Assembly: GCF_004117075.1 (NCBI RefSeq)
Contig: NZ_CP026721.1
Location: 1 to 64,000 of the forward strand
Source: Fervidobacterium changbaicum
GTDB taxonomy: Bacteria; Thermotogota; Thermotogae; Thermotogales; Fervidobacteriaceae
Direction: 5' to 3'
Length of the DNA stretch: 64,000 nt
Shown: positions 34,234 through 43,302 of the stretch, piece after piece
How the letters are laid out: each line of letters starts with the position of its first letter
Numbering within the stretch: position 1 is the stretch's first letter
Made by a program: the position numbers and the translations under genes
Notes under the pieces: model-generated
Seen by the model: only the letters and a program-made list of their open reading frames with translations
What the model was told of the DNA's origin: nothing
The model's database searches: none

Positions 34234-35019
34234 TAGTAAAACAAAACCTAATGTCAGTGAGTAAGCGATGATTAAAAAGAACACATCTCCAAAAAGCAAC
34301 GTTCCTATGTGATGTAGATGGAATCTATCAGGTTTGAATGGGTTCTTCCCCAAAACCAGCCTCCTCAGAAATGAGGAGGCTATTTCATACATCGGGTAAC
34401 CAAAGAACACAATCGCTTTTGTAAGATCTCTTGTGGTATTCTGGTGTGAAATAAGTAAATAGGCAATCAGAAATGCACCGGAATCACCCATAAACAGTCG
34501 ATCGAATATGTTGAAAAAAAGCAGAACAAAAAGGACAGGAAGATACACAAAATCAAGCTTGAAAGCGAAATAAATTATAGCGACCCCGACGAGAAGTCCG
34601 TTGATGCCATCGATAAGGTTAAAAGCATTCAAGAGTGCAACGAATAAAAGAAAAGTAAGCAAGTTATCAAGACCAAAGTTGTTTGTAAATATAAAATGAG
34701 ACGTGCTCACAAAAAGAAGACCTGCGATGGATTGTAAAACCAATTTTGTGTAATAAGGCAGCTCTATCAAATCATCGATTAAACCTATTCCAAACACTAT
34801 GTATAACGCTAGTTCTCTTTTTAGATCCGAAAACCCATAACTTGACTTCAAATAAATCACAAACGCAAAAAGAACCAGACCACCAACAAGTGGAACTGGT
34901 TTTGAATGTTCTTTCCTCTCCGATGGATGGTCAAGCAAGATGTTAAATCTCTTGCACAAGATAGAAAGAAATACACTTAAGACTATACTAATAGTAAACC
35001 CAGCCAAATATTGGTTCAA
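34093..35019 (-). CDS. WecA/MraY-family glycosyl-1-phosphate transferase
   Basis: About 308 residues with some ten hydrophobic helices. It keeps the polyprenyl-phosphate transferase motifs: ERKEHSKPVPLVGG, the aspartates in GIGLIDDLIELP, NAFNLIDGINGL, DRLFMGDSGAF and the late HLHHIG. These fit WecA/TagO-like enzymes that start a surface glycan by moving a sugar-phosphate to undecaprenyl phosphate. TTG 35019 has GGAGG eight bases upstream; TTG 35040 has no site. It lies after mraY in the cell-wall operon. Its 3' end overlaps the YqhQ gene by 141 bp, encoding a membrane helix. Confidence 0.85.
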   Translation of the reverse strand: MNQYLAGFTISIVLSVFLSILCKRFNILLDHPSERKEHSKPVPLVGGLVLFAFVIYLKSSYGFSDLKRELALYIVFGIGLIDDLIELPYYTKLVLQSIAGLLFVSTSHFIFTNNFGLDNLLTFLLFVALLNAFNLIDGINGLLVGVAIIYFAFKLDFVYLPVLFVLLFFNIFDRLFMGDSGAFLIAYLLISHQNTTRDLTKAIVFFGYPMYEIASSFLRRLVLGKNPFKPDRFHLHHIGTLLFGDVFFLIIAYSLTLGFVLLSTKKFGLFIYLGISFLIFFFQLWFIRNNRFINSNGVSKGDEGNLEL

Positions 35020-35054
35020 GTGAAGAGCCTCCGTTATCAACCATTTCTACATTT

Positions 35055-35984
35055 CTAAAATTTCAGAACAAAAGAAAGATAGGTGATGGCAATTGCGAGA
35101 TTCCACGCGCTGAAGACACCGACTATCTTTTCTTCAGTCCAACCAAGCAGTTCAAAATGATGATGGATAGGTGCCATCTTGAATATCCTTTTTCCCCTGA
35201 TTTTATAGGAACCGACTTGTAGAATCACACTAATCGTTTCGAGCAAGAATATACTGGTGAAAAAGATAAGAGGAAGTTCATTGCTTGTTATCAGTGCGTA
35301 CGTTGCTATGTAGGCGCCCAGAGCTAATGAGCCCGTGTCACCCATAAATACCTTTGCTGGTCTTGTGTTGTATACGAGAAATGCAAGCAGGGGCATAACC
35401 AGAATCAACAATGAAATTGCCTGATTGTAATTTCTTACCAGCATTAGGAAAGGAGTCGCACTTGTTATGAACACCCATCCGGCGAGTCCATCGAGCCCGT
35501 CTGTGAGATTGGTTGCGTTGGAGTATCCGGAAATCAAGAACATTGTGAATATGTAGAAGAACCATTTTGGAACCGAAAAACCAAACACTGTACTCTCGCG
35601 GTATTGGAGCACCGTGTAAGCCACCCATATCGAAAATAACATCTGCAATGCGAGTTTTTGCCAAGCTCTCAGTCCAAGAGAGCGTTTTTTCGCTATACTA
35701 ACAAAGTCATCCAAAAATCCAATAAAGCCGTAGAACAGCATCGTTAACAAAAGTTCTTTTTTTACACCAAGCACAATACCTGCAACCAGTGCTATCGCTA
35801 AAAATACAATGCCTCCAGCCGTAGGAGTCCCTTCTTTGTAATTATGCAAGTCTGGACCTTCTTGTCTGATGTACTGTCCAAGTCTTAGTTTTTTCATGTA
35901 ATTAATATAGCGAGGAAAAACGAAAAGGCCTATTAGGAATTCGGCTATCAGAACTATTCCGGAAAATAAATTCGATGTCTGCAT
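35055..35984 (-). CDS. mraY: Phospho-N-acetylmuramoyl-pentapeptide transferase
   Basis: 309-residue membrane enzyme that makes lipid I. Motifs in order: GTPTAGGIVFL, FIGFLDDFVSIAKKR, NLTDGLDGLAGW, VFMGDTGSLALGAY and MAPIHHHFELLGW. It is slightly shorter than the E. coli enzyme (360). ATG follows GAGGAGGA. It follows murF by 23 bp in the order murE-murF-mraY. Confidence 0.96.
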   Translation of the reverse strand: MQTSNLFSGIVLIAEFLIGLFVFPRYINYMKKLRLGQYIRQEGPDLHNYKEGTPTAGGIVFLAIALVAGIVLGVKKELLLTMLFYGFIGFLDDFVSIAKKRSLGLRAWQKLALQMLFSIWVAYTVLQYRESTVFGFSVPKWFFYIFTMFLISGYSNATNLTDGLDGLAGWVFITSATPFLMLVRNYNQAISLLILVMPLLAFLVYNTRPAKVFMGDTGSLALGAYIATYALITSNELPLIFFTSIFLLETISVILQVGSYKIRGKRIFKMAPIHHHFELLGWTEEKIVGVFSAWNLAIAITYLSFVLKF

Positions 35985-36007
35985 CTAGCTTTCCTCCTCA
36001 AACTTTT

Positions 36008-37276
36008 TTATTTGTTTGAATTTTCGAGAAGTTCATTTACAATCTTATCCAGTTCGACTGCTCGTGATGCCTTGAAATACAGCGTACCTGAAAATTCGGA
36101 GGTGAGTATTTTTTTCTTAAGGAACTCTACGATTTCCTCTTGCTTATCACTTCTGAAAATAAGATTTGACGGAGTGATATCTTTTGATTCCTCTTCTTTA
36201 TCGTACACAACAACACCGTCAACTTCTTCAAGTAAATTTGAAAGCATTTCGTGGTAGTGCTTTGAGTACTCACCGAGTTCTTTCATTGCTCCAACAACTG
36301 CGTAGGCAGGCCTTGGAAAATGTTCTTTAACTTCCTCTATCCCATGCTTAAAGGATTCGTAACTGGCGTTGTAAGTGTCGTCGATTATGTAAGCTTTGCC
36401 ACAGGTATGTATGTTGAAACGTCCTTTTAACGGTTTAAAACTCAAAAGTCTTATTGGGTTAAATAAAATATCAAGCATATCAGCAACTGCAAAGGCAACA
36501 AGCACAGAAGTCGCCATGGCTTTTGTCCAGAAACCAGGCAGGGAATAATAAAATTCTCCTTCAATCGTTTCGAAAGTCAATAATGTGCTCCGTCCATCAA
36601 AAGTTCTTTCCTTTAGAACATAATCGCCACCTTTTGTACCAAAGTATTTACAGTTTCCACATCTCATTCTTTCATCATCAAAATTAACCAAAGCTTGCTT
36701 TGAATTCTCAACAATCTGCCATTTGCCTTTGAAGATCTCATTCACGCTTCCCGTAACGCCCACATGTGCACTTCCCACATTTAGGAGAACTCCTATGTTG
36801 GGAGGGAATAGCTTGCAAAGGTATTCAATGTCACCAACGTTTCTTTGAGCCATTTCTAAAACAACGATCTGTTCTCCACGGTAGGAATTAATTATCGAAA
36901 GCGGCAGTCCAATTTCTGAATTGAGGTTTCCTTCATTTTTAAAGGTCCGAATTTCAGCACTGAGCACCTCAGCAACAATCTCTTTTGTCGTCGTCTTACC
37001 ATTAGATCCCGTTATACCAACAATTTTTGGATTGAATTTTTCCAATATCTTGCTTGCGTACATACCGAGGAAACCAACTGTGCTCGGAACGATCAATTGA
37101 TTTGGCAATCCTAAGTCACGTTCTACAACAACTGCAAATGCTCCCGCTTGCAGGGCTTGCTTAACAAAATCGTGCCCATCAACTCGATTGCCTTTTATAG
37201 CGACAAACACATCACCTGGCTTTACTTCTCTGGAATCTGTAACAAATCGATGACCAACGAGATCCGTAAGTTCCAT
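36008..37276 (-). CDS. murF: UDP-N-acetylmuramoyl-tripeptide--D-alanyl-D-alanine ligase
   Basis: 422 residues with the Mur-ligase ATP motif VGITGSNGKTTTKE, then FKNEGNLNSEIGLP, the central LEMAQRNVGDI and the late DDTYNASYES that is typical of MurF. It adds D-Ala-D-Ala to the UDP-MurNAc tripeptide. It lies 29 bp downstream of murE and 23 bp upstream of mraY. Confidence 0.95.
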   Translation of the reverse strand: MELTDLVGHRFVTDSREVKPGDVFVAIKGNRVDGHDFVKQALQAGAFAVVVERDLGLPNQLIVPSTVGFLGMYASKILEKFNPKIVGITGSNGKTTTKEIVAEVLSAEIRTFKNEGNLNSEIGLPLSIINSYRGEQIVVLEMAQRNVGDIEYLCKLFPPNIGVLLNVGSAHVGVTGSVNEIFKGKWQIVENSKQALVNFDDERMRCGNCKYFGTKGGDYVLKERTFDGRSTLLTFETIEGEFYYSLPGFWTKAMATSVLVAFAVADMLDILFNPIRLLSFKPLKGRFNIHTCGKAYIIDDTYNASYESFKHGIEEVKEHFPRPAYAVVGAMKELGEYSKHYHEMLSNLLEEVDGVVVYDKEEESKDITPSNLIFRSDKQEEIVEFLKKKILTSEFSGTLYFKASRAVELDKIVNELLENSNK

Positions 37277-37305
37277 TTTGTTCTCTCACACTCCATTAAA
37301 CTTGT

Positions 37306-38805
37306 CTATTTATCCAGGTCTCTTATATGATTCTTGTTGATCTTCGAAAGAATTATATCCAAAGCGACATCTCTGTCTTTGAAAGGAACTTTTAATGTCT
37401 CTGTGAATATTTGATAAGGTTCATGACCTCTACCTGTGATAACTACAACATCTCCGCGTGTTGCCAAAGTTATAGCTGTGTCTATTGCTTCACGCCTATC
37501 AAGAACAGTGAGTGAAAGTGAATTGGGTTGAACCCCTTTTTCAACGTCTTTTATAATCGCCTCCGGGTCCTCACCGCGAGGATCGTCTGTTGTAAGTATT
37601 GCAATATCAGCAAGTTTTGTTACGACTTCAGCCATCATCGGCCTTTTCCCTTTATCAGCTTGTCCTCCGGCACCGTAAACAACGATAATCCTTCCTTTTG
37701 CCAACTTCCTTGCAGCAAGTATTACCTTTTCAAGCGCATCGGGAGAATGAGCAAAATCTATAATCACTTCAATTCCCAGTTTCCTTGCTTCAGGTATTGG
37801 TTCGAATCGTCCGTCCACACCTCTAAATGTGCTAACGTAGCTGATAATCTCGTCCGGCTCGTATCCTAACTCGAATAATCCTGCAACAACTAAAGTAACA
37901 TTGAACGCATTGTAGTCACCTATCATTTGCGTGTAAACTTTCTTCGTACCATAAGGAGAGGTTAACGTAAAGGTTGTTCCATTCCATGTGGTTGATATAT
38001 CTGAAATCTTGTAAATCGCGCTGTCACTCGTACCGAATGTTATGAGCCTTGGTACTTTTTTACTGACCAAAAGTGGCGCGTAATCCTCGTGAACCACAGC
38101 TATTCCGTCCTTTTTGAGCAAATCGAACAGGTGAAGCTTTGAGTTTACGTAGTGTTCGAAAGTCGGATGGTAATCTAAGTGATCCCTGGTTATATTTGTA
38201 AGGCCTGCTATATCAAATCTGATAGTTTCAACTCGTGCTTGATGAAGCGAATGGGAGGAAACTTCCATAGAATAATAGCTTCCACCCTTCTTAACAGTTT
38301 TAGACATGTTTTCCATAATTGTTAGTGCATCAGGGGTAGTATTGTGTATGTAGAACTTATCACCCACTATATCGTTTATGACCGTTCCTGATAAGCTTCC
38401 TGTAAGGCCAAGTTGCTGCATTATATGGTGGAAGAGATGAGCACACGTGGTTTTGCCATTCGTGCCAGTCACTCCGAAGGTTATCAGTTTGTTGTATGGA
38501 TGTTCGTAGAATTCTGCAGCGAGGAAGGCTTCAGCAAGTCTGCTGTCGTAAACTTGAACATAAGGGAGGTTACTGTTAATCTCTCTTTCAGTGACGAACG
38601 CAATAACTCCATTTTCTCTGTAAAGGGTCTCGACTATGGTATGTGAGTCAAAATTGGTTCCCTTTCTACAAATAAACAATGAACCGGGAGTAGCTTTCTT
38701 TGAATTGTTGTAAACTCCGGTGATTTCCTTTTCTCTTAGTTCTTCAGGTATGTTGTCAAAAACGATAAACTTTTGGATGGCTTCTAAAAGATGCTTTAGT
38801 TTCAA
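37306..38805 (-). CDS. murE: UDP-N-acetylmuramoyl-L-alanyl-D-glutamate--diamino acid ligase
   Basis: 499 residues with the ATP motif FGVTGTNGKTTCAH, the substrate region HNTTPDALTIMENM and SSHSLHQARV. The residue-3 specificity motif reads DDPRGEDP. T. maritima MurE has a similar DDPR motif and adds both L- and D-lysine, so this enzyme may use lysine rather than only meso-diaminopimelate; that is inference. It starts with TTG after GGGGTGG and heads the murE-murF-mraY-wecA-like operon. Confidence 0.94.
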   Translation of the reverse strand: MKLKHLLEAIQKFIVFDNIPEELREKEITGVYNNSKKATPGSLFICRKGTNFDSHTIVETLYRENGVIAFVTEREINSNLPYVQVYDSRLAEAFLAAEFYEHPYNKLITFGVTGTNGKTTCAHLFHHIMQQLGLTGSLSGTVINDIVGDKFYIHNTTPDALTIMENMSKTVKKGGSYYSMEVSSHSLHQARVETIRFDIAGLTNITRDHLDYHPTFEHYVNSKLHLFDLLKKDGIAVVHEDYAPLLVSKKVPRLITFGTSDSAIYKISDISTTWNGTTFTLTSPYGTKKVYTQMIGDYNAFNVTLVVAGLFELGYEPDEIISYVSTFRGVDGRFEPIPEARKLGIEVIIDFAHSPDALEKVILAARKLAKGRIIVVYGAGGQADKGKRPMMAEVVTKLADIAILTTDDPRGEDPEAIIKDVEKGVQPNSLSLTVLDRREAIDTAITLATRGDVVVITGRGHEPYQIFTETLKVPFKDRDVALDIILSKINKNHIRDLDK

Positions 38806-38851
38806 AATAATCCACCCCTTTTACTAGCGCAAGTTTAGGTCAGCTGTTAAA

Positions 38852-38879
38852 ATTATATCACCGCTATAGAATTATTCAA
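38852..38879 (-). promoter_or_regulatory. Promoter of the murE operon
   Basis: On the minus strand TTGAAT (38879-38874) and TATAAT (38857-38852) with a 16-base spacer, about 45 bp before the murE start. Confidence 0.65.
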
Positions 38880-38989
38880 CTGCCGACCAGTTCGGAGTCC
38901 TTCAAGAGGACGGGACCTTAGCACTTCTCAAACCATTTTCTAATGGTTTTGAATTTTTGTTGCAATTCTTAGATCTTTGATTTAAACAA
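38880..38989. other. Structured non-coding stretch upstream of the murE promoter
   Basis: Three small hairpins follow each other: CCGA-ccagt-TCGG (about 38884-38896), GTCCT-tcaag-AGGAC (about 38898-38912) and AAACCATT-ttct-AATGGTTT (about 38932-38951), the last followed by TGAATTTTTG on the plus strand. No reading frame of note is present. It may be a small plus-strand RNA or simply regulatory DNA; a convincing promoter was not found. Confidence 0.35.
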
Positions 38990-38991
38990 AA

Positions 38992-39016
38992 AGTCCCTCA
39001 GACTATCTGAGGGACT
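38992..39016 (-). terminator. Terminator of the sugar operon
   Basis: Perfect stem AGTCCCTCAGA/TCTGAGGGACT around CTA, followed on the minus strand by TTTTTGT. It closes the operon that ends with the GT4 gene. Confidence 0.88.
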
Positions 39017-39048
39017 CAAAAGTGAGAAATTTCGCACTTTTTATCTTT

Positions 39049-40476
39049 CTAAAGTTTAGCAATCAAGTCGTAGAATTTCTTAAGGTCTTTCTCATCTACG
39101 CTCCTTATCCCATGTGATTCAGAGAGTTCCCTTTGAATATTTTCCAAATATCCCAATGCTGTGTTCTTCCAGCTATATCTTTGTGCAAGTTCTATGGATC
39201 TTCTGGAATCAAACTTCTCCAAAGCTACCAGTAATTTCACAGCAATATCTTTGGTATCGGTCGGATCTATTAATAATCCTTCGCCATTTGAAAATATCTC
39301 AGCTGGCCCTCCGTTTTTCGTAACGACAATTTTCAAACCACATGCAGCTGCTTCAACAACCGCAAGTCCAAATGGTTCATAAAGCGCTGGCAAGACAAAT
39401 ACAGAACCTCTTGCAGCTGATACACGGTATAAACTGGCCAGATGTTTCTGATCCGATATATTAGCAAAGAATACACTCTTTCCTATTTCCTTTCCGGCTT
39501 CTTCGATGATCTCTTGCAAAATTAAAGCATCTTCTGATCTTTCTCTACTTACATACTCTAAGACATCGTTAACGCCACGTACGACAATAAGTAGGTTAGC
39601 CTTTTCTTTCAAATCTTCGTTTTGCAAGAAAGCTCTAACTACAGCAATGTGGTTCTTTTTTCTGTCCAATCTACTGGACATTATTATAAACGGTAATCTG
39701 TGCCTTTTTACAGGAGACTTTGAAAGTAATCGTTCGATGTAGTCGCTTATTTGTTTATCTTCAGGCTTTGGTTCCTGGTTGAAGATTTTATGGTTTATTC
39801 CGGGAGGGATAACTTTGAATTTGTCAATGTATGGATCCGCTTCATATAATTTGTGTGAATATTGCTCATATCGTTCCTGATTTGTACTACAAACTATAAA
39901 AGAAGCGTATTTTATAGCAAGATTTTCTGCAGCAAGCCGTACGGAGAACTTGTATTTCTTTTCGGCCGCCTCTTGAGACATCCCAGATTCCAAAAGCTTT
40001 TCAAGCTTCCATGCCCCAAGTGAATGTGCCGTAAATGAAAATGGTATTCCCGTTTTCTCAAGGAACATTACTCCTGAAATACCACCATCTGCATAGTGGG
40101 TTGTCACAAAATCTGGAAATCTGCCTTCTGACTTGTAAAATTCGTAGATCTTCTCAACATAGTCAGGAAGATACTTCCAGAGCTCTTCTTTTGGTAAAAA
40201 CTTCTGCCCTCCAAACGGTATTCGAACAATACGAACATTTGGTGCTTCAGGATAATAATCGTAGCTTTCCGCAAACTCCGGCCAATCTTTATCAATTATC
40301 TGCCTTGTAATAATGTCGACTTCTATCCCCAGCTCGCTCATCGCCTTTGCAAGCTCTTTGACATAAACTAGCTGCCCTCCAAAATCTGGGTGCTCGGTTA
40401 GATGACTATCGTTCTTATCAAAATTTCCCTGCGGATTAAAGAATGCTATTTTTTTCACCAAATACCTTTCGCTCAA
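39049..40476 (-). CDS. Sucrose-phosphate-synthase-like GT4 glycosyltransferase
   Basis: About 475 residues in the GT-B fold. The N-terminus has ADGGISGVM and FSFTAHSLGAWK, and the donor domain has SSRLDRKKNHIAVVRAF and the EX7E motif in EPFGLAVVEAAACG. This pattern is that of sucrose-phosphate synthases and mannosylfructose-phosphate synthases. TTG 40476 follows GAGGTGAG and avoids overlap with the kinase; an ATG at 40512 lies inside the kinase gene. Next to a fructokinase-like gene, it may make or, in reverse, break a sucrose-like sugar phosphate; this is inference. Confidence 0.82.
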   Translation of the reverse strand: MSERYLVKKIAFFNPQGNFDKNDSHLTEHPDFGGQLVYVKELAKAMSELGIEVDIITRQIIDKDWPEFAESYDYYPEAPNVRIVRIPFGGQKFLPKEELWKYLPDYVEKIYEFYKSEGRFPDFVTTHYADGGISGVMFLEKTGIPFSFTAHSLGAWKLEKLLESGMSQEAAEKKYKFSVRLAAENLAIKYASFIVCSTNQERYEQYSHKLYEADPYIDKFKVIPPGINHKIFNQEPKPEDKQISDYIERLLSKSPVKRHRLPFIIMSSRLDRKKNHIAVVRAFLQNEDLKEKANLLIVVRGVNDVLEYVSRERSEDALILQEIIEEAGKEIGKSVFFANISDQKHLASLYRVSAARGSVFVLPALYEPFGLAVVEAAACGLKIVVTKNGGPAEIFSNGEGLLIDPTDTKDIAVKLLVALEKFDSRRSIELAQRYSWKNTALGYLENIQRELSESHGIRSVDEKDLKKFYDLIAKL

Positions 40477-40486
40477 GGTCTCACCT

Positions 40487-41452
40487 CTATCTTTTTCCAA
40501 TTTGCTTTTCAATTTCTCCTTTTAACGCACTTATATCGACATCTGCACCAACAAACTGTACGATGTAACCGGCAACCATCGCACCTATCTTACAAGCCTC
40601 GATAAAATCGTACTTGTTGATTAGCCCGTAGTACATACCGGCCCAAAATCCATCACCAGCTCCGGTTGCATCGACGACTCTCTCGGCTACAGCCGGTATA
40701 TGGGTTACTGACTTGCTTTCATCAAAAACGGATGCAAAAGCTCCATCTCTACCAGCTGTCAAAACCACGTATTTGGCACCACATTTGTGAAATTGCTCTA
40801 CATAATATTTGACCACATTCTCAGTGAATTCGTTCGATTCTCTCGATTCGTTTGACGGTGTTCCAAGAATCGCCATTGCATCGTCGAGAGAAGGTTTTAA
40901 GTACGTTGTGTATCTCAAAAGTTCAAACACTCTATCGCGTTCTATTTTTGAGCACTCAAACAACTTGTCTCGGCAATTTGGGTCAAAAGAGATAGAAATT
41001 CCTCTTTCTACAGCCTTTCTAACTACTTTCATTGTCATCTCGTATAGGTCTTTGTGAGTTAATGTCCAACAACTTACATGAACAATACTAATTCCATCCA
41101 AAATCTTGTCTATTTCATCTTCGCTCAACCTAAGAAACCTATCTGCTCCTCGAATTACAAAAAAATCAGGACTTTCCACAGTCTTCTGAACAAAGACAAG
41201 AGTTGTTCCATATTTGTTGTCTATCTGAACTGAAGAAATATCTACCTTCGCCTGTTCTAATTTTTTCACAATCCTATTACCGATGGGATCGTTTCCCACA
41301 CGCGATACAATTTTAGTTGGAACACCAAGTTGGGAAGCAAACCTTGCGATATTTCCCGGTGAACCCCCCACTTTTAAAGTGAAATGTTCTGCACTGGTAA
41401 AATCTTCCTGGGTTATCAAATCGGCTAAAAGTTCTCCAAAAAAAAGTATCAT
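40487..41452 (-). CDS. PfkB-family sugar kinase, probable fructokinase
   Basis: 321 residues. The sugar-binding start GGSPGNIARFASQLG and the ATP/catalytic motif VDATGAGDGFWAGM are both clear; the catalytic Asp is in GAGD. Fructokinase is the likeliest activity given the sucrose-type neighbour, but ribokinase-family enzymes with other substrates cannot be excluded. It follows the permease gene by 7 bp. Confidence 0.85.
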   Translation of the reverse strand: MILFFGELLADLITQEDFTSAEHFTLKVGGSPGNIARFASQLGVPTKIVSRVGNDPIGNRIVKKLEQAKVDISSVQIDNKYGTTLVFVQKTVESPDFFVIRGADRFLRLSEDEIDKILDGISIVHVSCWTLTHKDLYEMTMKVVRKAVERGISISFDPNCRDKLFECSKIERDRVFELLRYTTYLKPSLDDAMAILGTPSNESRESNEFTENVVKYYVEQFHKCGAKYVVLTAGRDGAFASVFDESKSVTHIPAVAERVVDATGAGDGFWAGMYYGLINKYDFIEACKIGAMVAGYIVQFVGADVDISALKGEIEKQIGKR

Positions 41453-41459
41453 GCCAGAT

Positions 41460-42305
41460 TCATCCTTTCACGGCACCTGCACTTAGTCCTGATATTATTC
41501 TGTTTTGGAATATCAAAACCAGCGCTACCAACGGTACTGTAACAATGACGGCGGCGGCCATCAGCTGACCCCAAGGTTGTTCATATTGAGTCCTTCCAGC
41601 GAACAAAGCTATGGCAACAGGAACTGTGTAATATTGCGGTTTCTGCATAAATGTAAAAGCAAAAAGGAACTCGTTCCATGCGGTTATGAATGTTAAGAGT
41701 CCTGTGGCAACAAGACCTGGAGCAGACATAGGAAAAACGATTTGGAAAAGTGTCCTCAAACGAGAGCAACCGTCAATAGCGGCTGCTTCTTCTATCTCCT
41801 TTGGAAGATCTCTGAAAAAGTTTTGCAATATCCAAGTGGTGAGCGGCAACGTGATAGCAACGTACGGAAGGATCAATCCTTGGTAAGTGTTTATCATCCC
41901 AAGCTTTCGAAGTATTACAAAAAGCGAACCTAAGATAGAAATCTGAGGAAACATGCTGACGGAAAGAATAAGGGCCATGACAAATGCTTTACCTTTCATG
42001 TGCAGTCGTGCTATTGCATAGCCTGCAAAGGAGCCAAATATAAGTGTTGTAAGCGTAGTTATACCGGAAACCACTATACTGTTCCAGATGTTTACATGAA
42101 ACGGCCTCTCCAAGAAAACTTTTACGTAATTTGAAAGCGTTGGATTCCTTGGCCAAAATGTTGGATTCGGATCAAAGAGCTCTATGTTAGGCTTTAAGGA
42201 AGAAATAATAGCCCAATAGAACGGAAAAATGCACCAAAGCAAAATGAATATAACAGCTATAGTTAACGTTACTTTGTAAATTAATCTCTTCGTTTTTGTA
42301 GACAT
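41460..42305 (-). CDS. Sugar ABC transporter permease, MalG type
   Basis: 281 residues, six hydrophobic segments, with the EAA loop EEAAAIDGCSRLRTLFQIV that contacts the ATPase. ATG 42305 follows GAGGTGAT; GTG 42314 overlaps that site. It works with the permease and binding protein directly upstream. No ATPase gene is in the cluster, so a shared MalK/MsmK-type ATPase encoded elsewhere is likely. Confidence 0.92.
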   Translation of the reverse strand: MSTKTKRLIYKVTLTIAVIFILLWCIFPFYWAIISSLKPNIELFDPNPTFWPRNPTLSNYVKVFLERPFHVNIWNSIVVSGITTLTTLIFGSFAGYAIARLHMKGKAFVMALILSVSMFPQISILGSLFVILRKLGMINTYQGLILPYVAITLPLTTWILQNFFRDLPKEIEEAAAIDGCSRLRTLFQIVFPMSAPGLVATGLLTFITAWNEFLFAFTFMQKPQYYTVPVAIALFAGRTQYEQPWGQLMAAAVIVTVPLVALVLIFQNRIISGLSAGAVKG

Positions 42306-42333
42306 AGCAATCACCTCTTGCCTTTCAGGTCTT

Positions 42334-43221
42334 TCAGTCTAGTTTTAACTTCAGCGATTTTATGTAGATTATTGCAAATATAGAAATCAACAAGAAGATA
42401 ACCACGGATAGGGCAGAACCGTAACCAAACCATGCTCCCGTGAATGCTCTATCCATCAGCAAGACTCGGTTGTAAACTGCCAGTGTTTCTGTGCCTACGC
42501 TTCCTCGAGTCATTATGAATACAACATCAAACACTCTTAAAGCATCCAGCGTTCTAAAGATTAGCGCTACAGCTATCGTTGAACTCAGCATAGGTAAAGT
42601 AATTCTTGTAAATCTCTGGAATAAATTTGCGCCATCTATTCTTGCGGCCTCATACAACTCTTCTGGAATCAACTGCAAACCTGCAAGTATGAGTAAGGCC
42701 ATAAAAGGTGTGGTCTTCCATACGTCCACTGCGATAATTGCCCAAAGTGCGGTATCAGGCGAGCCAAGAATTGGGAATCCAGGCTCTACGATGTGTAACG
42801 TTTCTAAGAGTTTTGTCATAATTCCTCCCTGGTCGTTGAACATCCATTTCCACATCTGCGATGATATTGCTGTAGGTATAGCCCAAGGAATGAGCATAGC
42901 AGCCCTCACAGCTCCTCTGAATTTGAAAGGCTGGTTTACAATAACAGCAATCAAAAGGCCAAGAACAGTTTCAAGTGCGACTGATACGACAGTAAATATT
43001 ATCGTTGTTTTCAGCGCTGCAAGAAAACGTTCGTCATGAAAAAGCTCTATGTAATTTACGAAACCTACGAATTTTCTTTCAATGTCTGGCCTAAGTCCAA
43101 ATTCAAAGAAGCTATCGTAAAACGTTTTAAAAAGAGGAAAGAACGCAATGACAGAGATTACCAAAAGTGCAGGTAAAACCATCCACCATGCCACAACTGT
43201 CTCTCTTGTTTTTGCTCTCAA
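42334..43221 (-). CDS. Sugar ABC transporter permease, MalF type
   Basis: About 295 residues with six hydrophobic segments and the EAA loop YEAARIDGANLFQRFTRITL. TTG 43221 has GGAGGTG seven bases upstream; the GTG at 43230 is part of that site. It pairs with the MalG-type permease 28 bp downstream. Confidence 0.9.
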   Translation of the reverse strand: MRAKTRETVVAWWMVLPALLVISVIAFFPLFKTFYDSFFEFGLRPDIERKFVGFVNYIELFHDERFLAALKTTIIFTVVSVALETVLGLLIAVIVNQPFKFRGAVRAAMLIPWAIPTAISSQMWKWMFNDQGGIMTKLLETLHIVEPGFPILGSPDTALWAIIAVDVWKTTPFMALLILAGLQLIPEELYEAARIDGANLFQRFTRITLPMLSSTIAVALIFRTLDALRVFDVVFIMTRGSVGTETLAVYNRVLLMDRAFTGAWFGYGSALSVVIFLLISIFAIIYIKSLKLKLD

Positions 43222-43302
43222 AAGCTCCACCTCCGTGTTCTTAAAAAACCGGGGGATGAACCCCCGGTATTGATACTCGTGGTTTTACTTGGTTTTACCA
43301 TT

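Noticed and set aside
42491-43039. Plus-strand 182-codon frame opposite the MalF-type permease
   Set aside because: The minus strand has the EAA motif and operon context; the plus-strand frame is a shadow.
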